DNA of 29,933 nucleotides from JAZDEL01 sp043820655 (GTDB taxonomy: Archaea > Iainarchaeota > Iainarchaeia > Iainarchaeales > JAZDEL01): NCBI GenBank assembly GCA_043820655.1, contig JBDRDO010000033.1, positions 1 to 29,933 of the forward strand, written 5' to 3'. The notes under the pieces are model-generated. The model did no database searches and had not been told where the DNA came from. It saw only the letters and a program-made list of their open reading frames with translations. The translations under genes were made by a program, and so were the position numbers. Positions 15,006 to 21,507 of the stretch are shown here, one piece after another (the first letter of the stretch is position 1; each line of letters starts with the position of its first letter).

Positions 15006-15349
15006 GATATAAGCCCCATTTTCCTTAACAGGCTCTCCATTGAGCCTTGGCTTCTCCGTTTAAGAACAAGCTCTAGTTTTGCAGGGTCGCCGCCCTTAAG
15101 GACACGGGCGCGAATAACCTTTTCCCCGTTAAGGTAATTGGCTGCGGTTTTATGATGGCCATCCACAAGATACGACTTGCCATTAAACTCAATAACTCCG
15201 CTCAAGGTGTATTTTTTAGTGGGTTTCCGATACTTATGGACTTTTTCGATACGCAAGGTTGGCCTGGTTACAATGAGTTTTTCAATTGGAACCTCCGACT
15301 TAACAAGTTTTCCGCCAAACGTCTTCCTGTAACGAAATATTTGCGCCAC
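15002..15349 (-). CDS. Small ParB/sulfiredoxin-fold domain protein
   Basis: A protein of about 115 residues made almost only of a ParB/Srx-like domain: SEVPIEKLIVTRPTLR, then strands reaching GKSYLVDGHHKTAANYLNGEKVIRARVL, where DGHHKTAA matches the D/NGHHR-x-x-A motif of the fold, which binds nucleotide or acts as a nuclease in related proteins. There is no helix-turn-helix, so it is not a chromosome-partitioning ParB. The C-terminus is basic (KRRSQGSMESLLRKMG). The start is GTG 15349 or TTG 15352, just after the stop of pyrH in the same operon. Its role is unknown; a housekeeping nucleotide-linked function would fit the neighbour. Confidence 0.7.
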   Translation of the reverse strand: MAQIFRYRKTFGGKLVKSEVPIEKLIVTRPTLRIEKVHKYRKPTKKYTLSGVIEFNGKSYLVDGHHKTAANYLNGEKVIRARVLKGGDPAKLELVLKRRSQGSMESLLRKMGLIS

Positions 15350-15354
15350 CAAAA

Positions 15355-16068
15355 TCAGCCGCCGATTACAGTTCCTTTGAACTTTTCCCCGCGCACAGCG
15401 TGTTTGAAATTGGGGAGGTCGTTTCCATCAAGCACAAATGTGCGGATTTTGTTTTTCTCCAGCGTGCGGCAGCAGGGCAGGTCAAGCACAATATTCTGCC
15501 CCGGCCTCTGTTCTGCGGCGCTTACTATGCGGATAAGCTCGGCGTAACTAAGGCGCTCAAGCAGTTTTGCCTTTTTGTCCTTCCGCGGGTCTGCGGTGTA
15601 AACCCCTGCAACATTTGTCAGGTTTATGAAAATTGGCTTTGTGCGTGTGCCTTCACAGAGAGCCTCTGTAACAAGCGCGGCAACGCCGTCTGTTGTTATG
15701 CCGGGCTTCAAACCCCCAAGAACGGGAATTTTGCCTGAATCAAGCACTGCCTTAACCTCCGCGGCAGAGGTAATTATCTCCGCGTGCGCATTCTCAAGCG
15801 CCTGCGCAAACAAAAGCGCGTTTGCACGCGTAATTCTAATCCCAAGCAAATCCTGAATCTCATTGTCTGCGCCAAGGTTGCGCGCCGCCTCAAGGTATGT
15901 GCGCGCGGGTTTTCCTCCCCCGACTACTACTACAAAATGTGCACCTTCACGCGCAAGCTTATTTATTGAACCCGCAATTTTCTTTATTTTCTCAAGGTCG
16001 GGGGTTTCCCCGAATAACAGCGAGCCCCCAACAGAAACCACAAAAACACAGGAATTGCCTTCAGCCAT
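15355..16068 (-). CDS. pyrH: Uridylate kinase (archaeal PyrH type)
   Basis: A 237-residue amino-acid-kinase-fold enzyme that phosphorylates UMP to UDP for pyrimidine nucleotide supply. Motifs in order: VVSVGGSLLF, FVVVVGGGKPARTYLEAARNLGA, GIRITRANALLF, VLGGLKPGITTDGVAAL, INLTNVAGVYTADPRKDKKAK and a late LDGNDLPNFKHAVRGEKFKGTVI. The TR-NA and PG-x-TTD signatures separate it from acetylglutamate and isopentenyl phosphate kinases. It is slightly longer than usual at the N-terminus. A TTATAA block at about 16094-16101 lies 28-30 bases upstream of ATG 16068, suggesting a leaderless transcript, and the divergent prf1 promoter is next to it. Confidence 0.9.
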   Translation of the reverse strand: MAEGNSCVFVVSVGGSLLFGETPDLEKIKKIAGSINKLAREGAHFVVVVGGGKPARTYLEAARNLGADNEIQDLLGIRITRANALLFAQALENAHAEIITSAAEVKAVLDSGKIPVLGGLKPGITTDGVAALVTEALCEGTRTKPIFINLTNVAGVYTADPRKDKKAKLLERLSYAELIRIVSAAEQRPGQNIVLDLPCCRTLEKNKIRTFVLDGNDLPNFKHAVRGEKFKGTVIGG

Positions 16069-16103
16069 TTAAAAACCCCAAAAAATGCCATTGTTATAAA
16101 GCC

Positions 16104-16138
16104 TTATATTAATAGAATTAATATAATTTAATATAAAC
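16104..16138. promoter_or_regulatory. Divergent pyrH/prf1 promoter region with inverted repeat
   Basis: The 95-base gap between pyrH and prf1 is very AT-rich. It holds a perfect inverted repeat, TTATATTAAT (16104-16113) and ATTAATATAA (16117-16126), separated by AGA, followed by TTTAATATAAAC (16128-16139), a good TATA box for prf1 (ATG 16164). The pyrH TATA-like box is at 16094-16101. The repeat sits between the two TATA boxes, where a dimeric regulator could act on both genes, though AT-rich promoter DNA produces such repeats easily. Confidence 0.5.
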
Positions 16139-16163
16139 AGAGGTTAATTCAGGGTTGATTTGG

Positions 16164-17408
16164 ATGGCACAGCATATTGAGGAGGTTTCGGGGGCGGAGC
16201 TTGCAGTATTCAGAAAAAAAATCGCAAAACTGGAACAGTACAGGGGCCGAGGGACTGAACTGATAACTCAGTACGTGCCTGAGGATGCGGACAGGGGCAC
16301 TGTAATGGGCCTGCTTACGGAAGAAATCTCACAGAGCAGCAATATAAAAAGCCCCAGTACGCGAAAGAACGTGCAGGGCGCACTGAGGAAAATTATCGGC
16401 TTTCTGAAACAGATAGACTTTAAAATACCGAAACGCGGGATTGTTGTTTTCGCGGGGAACGTATCAAAAAGCGAGGGCAAAACAGACATAAGGCTTTTCA
16501 CTGTACAGCCCCCATCAAATTTAAATACAAAAATGTACTGGTGTGACTCGGAATTCCACCTCGCCCCCTTAAAGGAAATGATGCAGCCCACGGATGTTTA
16601 TGGGCTTGCAACAATAGACAAGAACGAATCAACAATCGCAATCCTGCTGGGGAAGAAGTATGAAATACTTGCGCACTTCACAAGCCAGGTTGCGGGAAAA
16701 AGCAGGGCAGGGGGGCAGAGCGCGAAAAGATTTGAGCATTTGCGGGAGGAGGCTGCGCAGGACTTTTACAAGCGGATAAGCGGGAAGATAAATGACGCTT
16801 TTTTGCCCTACGGGGAGAAGCTTAAGGGAATCATAATAGGCGGGCCCGGCATCACAAAGAATTATTTCCTTAACAAGGATATGATAGACCACAGGCTGAA
16901 GGGGAAAATAATCGGGCAGGTTGACACATCATACACGGATGACTCAGGCATCAGGGAAATGGTACAGCGTTCGGAGGAATTATTGAAGGACACTGATATG
17001 ATGAAGGAGCGCGCGCTTGTGAATAAATTCATGGGCGAGGTTGCAAAGGATGCGCTTGCAACTTACGGCGAGGCACAGGTTATGCAGGCAATTAAGGACG
17101 GGCAGGCCGAGATGATTCTGCTTTCCGAGGACATTGACTGGATGGTTTACAGGTTTACGTGCAACGAGTGCGGGCACAGTGTGGAAAAGATTGTCAAGGA
17201 AGTTACTGGCTACAGCCCTAACGCGGAGAAGTGCGAAAAGTGCGGCTCGGCAATTGAACTGATGGAGGAGGTTGATTACCTTGACTGGATGCTTGAGAAG
17301 GCGCATAGCACGGGCGCGGAAATGAGGCTTATTTCAACCGAAACCCCTGAGGGGGAGCAGTTCTTCCGCACATTCGCGGGGATTGGCGCAATTCTGAGGT
17401 ACAGATAA
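16164..17408 (+). CDS. prf1: Peptide chain release factor aRF1
   Basis: A 414-residue class-1 archaeal release factor that reads all three stop codons and triggers peptide release. The stop-codon-reading motif NIKS is at residues 60-63 (SSNIKSPSTRKNV) and the peptidyl-hydrolysis motif GGQ at 183-185 (SRAGGQSAKRFEHLREE), both at the positions known for human eRF1. GGPGITKNYF lies in the M/C region, and a C-terminal zinc ribbon is formed by CNECGH and CEKCGS. ATG 16164 is preferred over the upstream in-frame TTG 16155 because GGGTTGAT precedes it at ribosome-binding distance. truD follows after 28 bases. Confidence 0.97.
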   Translation: MAQHIEEVSGAELAVFRKKIAKLEQYRGRGTELITQYVPEDADRGTVMGLLTEEISQSSNIKSPSTRKNVQGALRKIIGFLKQIDFKIPKRGIVVFAGNVSKSEGKTDIRLFTVQPPSNLNTKMYWCDSEFHLAPLKEMMQPTDVYGLATIDKNESTIAILLGKKYEILAHFTSQVAGKSRAGGQSAKRFEHLREEAAQDFYKRISGKINDAFLPYGEKLKGIIIGGPGITKNYFLNKDMIDHRLKGKIIGQVDTSYTDDSGIREMVQRSEELLKDTDMMKERALVNKFMGEVAKDALATYGEAQVMQAIKDGQAEMILLSEDIDWMVYRFTCNECGHSVEKIVKEVTGYSPNAEKCEKCGSAIELMEEVDYLDWMLEKAHSTGAEMRLISTETPEGEQFFRTFAGIGAILRYR

Positions 17409-17428
17409 TCCGCAAAGTGCGGAGGGGG
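17409..17428 (+). promoter_or_regulatory. Hairpin overlapping the truD ribosome binding site
   Basis: TCCGC-AAAGT-GCGGA (17409-17423) folds into a five-pair stem whose 3' arm includes part of the purine-rich GGAGGGGG ribosome binding region for truD ATG 17437. It could temper truD translation relative to prf1. The stem is short, so this is tentative. Confidence 0.3.
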
Positions 17429-17436
17429 CAGTGGGA

Positions 17437-18723
17437 ATGATAGGCAAAGAAAGTTCCGCAGGGCTCGAGCATTATTCCACAGCGAGCGAAGGGATTGGCG
17501 GAAGCATAAAGCGCAGGATTTCTGATTTTAAGGTTTGCGAAATTAATCCCGCGGGAAAGGCATGCACAATAGAGGCATTTGCGGAAGAGGGCGAGAAAAA
17601 GGAAATCAGGAAAAAGTGGCCGAAGGAACCCGAGGGATTGCCGCGCGGGGAGGGCGAGCAGTTAATCCTCACAATGGAGAAATTCAACCTTGATGTCAAT
17701 GATGCCATAAGGCGGATTGCGAGGTTCCTGCAGACAAGCAAGAAGCGCGTCGGATACGCGGGAATGAAGGACAAGCGCGCAATAACGGCACAGAGGATTA
17801 CATTGTGGAAACCGGATTATGAAAGGGTGAAAAGCTTTGATTCAAGGTACATTGACCTGAGGGATGCGGAATGGGGAAACGACAAGATGCGGCTGGGCGA
17901 TCTGCAGGGGAATGAATTTGAAATCACAATAAGGGAAATAGGGCTTGAAAAAAAAGAGGTTGAGAAACGCGTGAAGGAGTGTTTCAAACAGATGAAAAAC
18001 GGGATTGCGAATTATTTTGGCGAGCAGAGGTTCGGCGGGATAAGGATGGTTACGCATATTGTGGGCAGGGAATTTGTGCGCGGCAATATGGAGGATGGAA
18101 TAATGATTTACCTCACGGCAACAGTGCCGGGAGAGGAGGAAGATGTAAAGAAGGCAAGGATTGCGCTTGGCAAAACGCGGGATTTTTCACAGGCAAGCAA
18201 GGACTTCCCCGTTAAGTACAGGTATGAGCGTGCGATAATTCATCACCTGTGCAAGTACCCGAATGATTTTGTCGGCGCTTTCAGAAAACTGCCGCGCGCG
18301 CTTTGCTACCTATTCACGCACGCATACCAGAGCTATCTTTTTAATCTCATAATCAACAAAAGGATTGAATCGGGAATAGGGCTGGGGAAGATTAATGAGG
18401 ATGTTTTAATTGATGGGCTGCCAACCGCGCCGCTGTTCGGGTTTGAATCTAAATTTGCGGAAGGAAGAATTGGGAAGATTGAGAGGATGGTGCTTGAGGA
18501 AGAGGGAATAACGCTTGCGCAGTTTAAGGTAAAGGAGATGCCTGAGATAAGCTCCAAAGGAGCGAGGAAGAATATTGCGCTCTATCCCGAGAAGATGAAA
18601 CTTCACGGAGTTGCGGATGACGAGTTCAACACAGGAAAATTAAAGGCAGTGATTTCATTCAGATTAACAAAAGGGAATTACGCAACAACAGTGCTCAGAG
18701 AGCTTATGAAGAATGAGGCTTAG
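17437..18723 (+). CDS. truD: tRNA pseudouridine(13) synthase TruD
   Basis: A 428-residue pseudouridine synthase of the TruD family, which in archaea modifies U13 (and in relatives U35) of tRNA. The catalytic aspartate lies in RVGYAGMKDKRAITAQRITL, the family signature; IKRRISDFKVCEINPAG at the N-terminus and NYFGEQRFGGIRMVTHIVGR in the middle also match. A TruD-specific insertion domain lies between about residues 215 and 350, including AYQSYLFN. ATG 17437 fits the GGAGGGGG site eight bases upstream better than GTG 17431. It is co-transcribed with prf1, a translation-linked pairing, and followed 14 bases later by a glycan-lipid gene. Confidence 0.95.
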   Translation: MIGKESSAGLEHYSTASEGIGGSIKRRISDFKVCEINPAGKACTIEAFAEEGEKKEIRKKWPKEPEGLPRGEGEQLILTMEKFNLDVNDAIRRIARFLQTSKKRVGYAGMKDKRAITAQRITLWKPDYERVKSFDSRYIDLRDAEWGNDKMRLGDLQGNEFEITIREIGLEKKEVEKRVKECFKQMKNGIANYFGEQRFGGIRMVTHIVGREFVRGNMEDGIMIYLTATVPGEEEDVKKARIALGKTRDFSQASKDFPVKYRYERAIIHHLCKYPNDFVGAFRKLPRALCYLFTHAYQSYLFNLIINKRIESGIGLGKINEDVLIDGLPTAPLFGFESKFAEGRIGKIERMVLEEEGITLAQFKVKEMPEISSKGARKNIALYPEKMKLHGVADDEFNTGKLKAVISFRLTKGNYATTVLRELMKNEA

Positions 18724-18737
18724 CCCAGGTGAATGGA

Positions 18738-19694
18738 ATGGAATTCATTGTTATTTTCGCCCTGTCGGCAATAGTGTCATTCGCAAGCGTCTGGCTCTAC
18801 AGGAAAATAAACCTCAAAAGGAAATTCATAATAGGGGTTGACATAAACAAAGTAGGCAGGCCGCAAATTGCAGAATCAGCAGGGCTTGCCCTGCTTGTGC
18901 CGATATGGCTGGGGATTTTCCTGCTAATGTTCCTGCCGGGGTTTAACGCAAAGGTGGTTATGTGGGGACTTTTGCTGAGCGCGTTTGCGGTTGTCGGGTT
19001 TGCTGACGACACAAAAACAAAGTTTGTGAATAAGGCAATGCCATGGACGGTTCGTGCCCTCCCTGTTGCGCTGATTTCATTGATGTTCGCATATGTCTAC
19101 CCCCCGTCCCCCGAATGGATAATTCCGGTTGCGCTTTTCATTGCAGGGCTTGCCGCATTGCAGAACACATTCGCGGGATTGAATGGGTGGGAGGTCGGCT
19201 CGGGCTTTATAATTTCACTTGCCGCGGCATACATGCTTTACGGAACCCCTTATTTCATGGCATGCGTAATTCTTGCGGGCGCAATACTGGGAATGCTTGC
19301 GCTTAACATTCATCCGGCAAGGGTTTTCCCGGGAGATAGCGGGACAATGTTAATAGGCTCGGCAATTGCGGGGCTGTTTGCGCTTACGCAGGATCTGACA
19401 TTGATGTCGCTCTGCGCACTGCTGTTTGTGCCGAATGCAATTGATTTTATCCTGCTGAAACTGCCGACAAGCAGGGGCGACCTTTCCCAAATGCGCATCG
19501 CGCCTTACAGCGTGCTTAAGAACGGCAGACTTGGCATACCGAAGTATGAGGGCGGGAAGGTAAGATATGATTTCGCAAAACTGATAATGCGCATCTTCGG
19601 GGAAAGCAGTGAAAGAAAAATTGTGGCAATAATCTGGCTCGCGGTTGCTGTAAATGCCACAATAGTAATTCTAATTTTTAACTGGGTTTGGTAG
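18738..19694 (+). CDS. GlcNAc-1-phosphate transferase, glycosyltransferase family 4 (ALG7/DPAGT1-like)
   Basis: A 318-residue polytopic membrane protein of about ten segments that should transfer a sugar-1-phosphate, probably HexNAc-1-phosphate, from a UDP-sugar to dolichyl phosphate on the cytoplasmic face, the first step of a lipid-linked glycan. Family motifs are VDINKVGRPQIAESAG, FADDTKTKF (DD motif), LQNTFAGLNGWEVG and NIHPARVFPGDSG. AGGTGA at 18727-18732 fixes ATG 18738 over GTG 18729. It would supply N-glycosylation of exported proteins such as the S-layer protein encoded 2 kb away, which has many N-x-S/T sites. Its last 24 bases overlap the opposing UPF0104 gene. Confidence 0.88.
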   Translation: MEFIVIFALSAIVSFASVWLYRKINLKRKFIIGVDINKVGRPQIAESAGLALLVPIWLGIFLLMFLPGFNAKVVMWGLLLSAFAVVGFADDTKTKFVNKAMPWTVRALPVALISLMFAYVYPPSPEWIIPVALFIAGLAALQNTFAGLNGWEVGSGFIISLAAAYMLYGTPYFMACVILAGAILGMLALNIHPARVFPGDSGTMLIGSAIAGLFALTQDLTLMSLCALLFVPNAIDFILLKLPTSRGDLSQMRIAPYSVLKNGRLGIPKYEGGKVRYDFAKLIMRIFGESSERKIVAIIWLAVAVNATIVILIFNWVW

Positions 19695-20660
19695 GGCAAA
19701 ATTCAGCCCAATGCTGAACAAAGTTGGCACCGCAAGCCTGGCAATATCATATGCAATAATAACCGCGACAATCTGCGGCACTGTGAGGAGTGCGCCTGCA
19801 ACAAGCCCGGGAAAAGCAAGGAACTGGTAGCCCGCAAATTCAACCAGGCCTATGCCGCGCGGCAGGAATGGGGTGCGCTCAAGCACTGAAACAAGAACCA
19901 TGAGAATCAGAAGGGAGTGCAGGCTTAGCGAAATGCCGAGCGCAAGGAATGAAAACTGCAGGGCAAGAAACTCAAAAAGCCATGAGAAAGCGGAAAGGAA
20001 AATAATGATTGTAAAACTGCGTGCGCTTGTTTTGCGCAGGTATGCGGAGTATTCATTGAAGAATTTTGAAAGGCGTGTGGCAAGCGGAACCCTGTGTGGG
20101 AGGGCGCCAAAAAATGAGGAAATCCGTGTTCCAAGGCCGCGGTGCATTGGCGCGAGGAACAGGAAACACGCAAGCAGAACAACGGCAAAACCACTGAGGA
20201 ATGCAAATGCAAAAACAGGCTCAAGCCCGCGGGAAAGGAAGATGAGCATTATTACTGATGTAACAAACGCAAGAATAAGGAACTTCGCACCCTTTACAGC
20301 CATTGATGCGGAAACAGATTCGGAGTAGCGCATGCCAAAAATCTGTTTAAGGCGAAAGGAGCGCAGGGCGTCAGCACCCAGCTGTACAGGAGTTACCGCC
20401 CCATAAAGGGAGCTGAAGCCTATTTTCAGGAGGCTTTTGTATGAAGGGGGAGGGGAGATTGTGGAATGCTTTTTTATGAGATATGACCATGAAATAACCC
20501 ACAAAAACACCGAAAATATGAAAAAAAGGCACGCCAACAGGAACAAAACAGGGTTTATCTGCGCAAGCACGGCATATGCCTGGGTTAGCCCAAGGCCCAC
20601 CATAAACAGCGCAAGAAGCATAATAAGGAAAACCAGTGCATTAAGGATGCTTGGCTTCAA
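19671..20660 (-). CDS. UPF0104/AglD-C-terminal-type flippase-like membrane protein
   Basis: A 329-residue membrane protein with about eight transmembrane segments, matching the lysylphosphatidylglycerol-synthase-type/UPF0104 family found alone or fused to glycosyltransferases such as AglD. The SSLYGAVTPVQLGADALRSFRL segment and the late FLPRGIGLVEFAGYQFL and DIARLAVPTL segments are characteristic. Members are thought to move or handle polyprenyl-linked or other lipids, but activity is unproven for most. The start is TTG 20660, supported by GGGGAT just upstream; no ATG is near. It follows an exported protein gene by eight bases and converges with the GlcNAc-1-phosphate transferase gene, both fitting surface glycan biogenesis. 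Confidence 0.85.
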   Translation of the reverse strand: MKPSILNALVFLIMLLALFMVGLGLTQAYAVLAQINPVLFLLACLFFIFSVFLWVISWSYLIKKHSTISPPPSYKSLLKIGFSSLYGAVTPVQLGADALRSFRLKQIFGMRYSESVSASMAVKGAKFLILAFVTSVIMLIFLSRGLEPVFAFAFLSGFAVVLLACFLFLAPMHRGLGTRISSFFGALPHRVPLATRLSKFFNEYSAYLRKTSARSFTIIIFLSAFSWLFEFLALQFSFLALGISLSLHSLLILMVLVSVLERTPFLPRGIGLVEFAGYQFLAFPGLVAGALLTVPQIVAVIIAYDIARLAVPTLFSIGLNFALPNPVKN

Positions 20661-20668
20661 GCAATCCC

Positions 20669-21286
20669 CTAGCCCCCCAGCGCGCCAAGGAGTGTGTTTG
20701 CGCCGGAGATTATTTCCTCTGCGTTTGAAAACATAGATTCAAGAGTAAGGAAGGATGCAAGTGGAAGGGCCTGCGCACTGTTCGGGAATATTTCAATCAT
20801 ATTATCGGAGAGCACAACCCTTGTAACCGGGAGCGAGGTGTCAAGTTCATGTATGCGCACAGAGACATACTTGCTGTCTGAAAGAATGGCATCGCACTCC
20901 TCCGCATTTATCTCGTCGTTTGTTTTTGCATCGCCGCGATTTGTCCAGCATTTCAGCGTGTTTCCGGCATTGTCAAGAACGCGCCCCGCAATAACGGTTT
21001 CCCTGCCGTTTGCATTTAGCACGGCACTGAAAAGCGTGAGTGCCGAGGTCATTTCAGGGCTTGCGCTTTCATCGCTGAATTCCGGCACAACAAGAAAAGA
21101 TGGGCTTGTGGAGAAGGACGAAAGGTATTCAGAGGGGGGCATGTTGTTTGAAAGGAACTCGACATTTTCCTTCACAACCCTGTATTCATAGCCCGCCTTT
21201 GAGAGGTCTGAATAAACAACAAACGCTGAAAATGCGATAAGGGCAATTACAACGGCAGTTGCAATAAACTGCATGTTTCGGTTCAT
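20669..21286 (-). CDS. Signal-anchored extracytoplasmic protein of unknown function
   Basis: A 205-residue protein with N-terminal anchor MQFIATAVVIALIAFSAFVVY and an outside domain rich in Ser, Glu and Asp with two cysteines (LKCWTNRG, AEECDAI) that could form a disulfide. DSKYVSVRIHELDTSLPVTRVVLSDNMIEIF looks like a beta-alpha unit. I do not recognise the family. ATG 21286 is chosen because it starts directly at MNRNMQFIAT; an upstream in-frame ATG at 21331 would add residues without sense. A TATTTTTTATTT block at about 21308-21320 lies 25-30 bases upstream. It precedes the UPF0104 gene in one operon, so the two may work together at the membrane. Confidence 0.65.
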   Translation of the reverse strand: MNRNMQFIATAVVIALIAFSAFVVYSDLSKAGYEYRVVKENVEFLSNNMPPSEYLSSFSTSPSFLVVPEFSDESASPEMTSALTLFSAVLNANGRETVIAGRVLDNAGNTLKCWTNRGDAKTNDEINAEECDAILSDSKYVSVRIHELDTSLPVTRVVLSDNMIEIFPNSAQALPLASFLTLESMFSNAEEIISGANTLLGALGG

Positions 21287-21320
21287 AGCAAAACATTGGG
21301 GCAAAAGAAATAAAAAATAG

Positions 21321-21455
21321 CGTCCGTGCAAACCGACCTTCGAGTATTACCGCCCTGCCGCGGGCAGGGCAACATACTTCGGCACGCCCTATTTTGGCTC
21401 CGCCAAAATGGGTGCATTTGGGCTTACAGACCAAATAGCACGCGATCGAAAGCGC
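21321..21455 (+). repeat. Dispersed structured element, copy A
   Basis: Plus-oriented copy of the element at 11262-11400. It contains hairpin 1, GCCCTGCC-GCG-GGCAGGGC (21352-21370), extended outward by AGTAT/ATACT, and hairpin 2, ATTTTGGC (21391-21398), loop TCC, GCCAAAAT (21402-21409), then TGCATTTGGGCTTACAGACC and AAATAGCACGCG. The core from GCCC-TATTTTGGC to AATAGC aligns with the minus strand of 11288-11340 with few differences. Hairpin 1 differs in sequence between the copies, but both have a GC-rich stem at that place. It lies between the starts and ends of two minus-strand genes and is not coding. Confidence 0.6.
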
Positions 21456-21458
21456 GCA

Positions 21459-21505
21459 AAATAAAAAAAGAAAAAGAAAGGAAAAAGGCCTTTCGGCCAT
21501 TTTCC
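21459..21505 (-). terminator. Hairpin plus T-rich terminator of the S-layer gene
   Basis: Read on the minus strand just after the S-layer stop: GGAAAA, GGCC, GAAA tetraloop, GGCC, TTTTTCC (21505-21480), followed by a T-rich tract TTTCTTTTTCTTTTTTTATTTT (21479-21459). The GNRA loop and T tract make a strong transcript end and may protect the 3' end of a very abundant mRNA. Confidence 0.7.
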
Positions 21506-21507
21506 AT

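Noticed and set aside
17409..17423. Hairpin after prf1 as a transcription terminator
   Set aside because: No T tract follows and the next gene's ribosome binding site starts in it, so at most it acts on translation.
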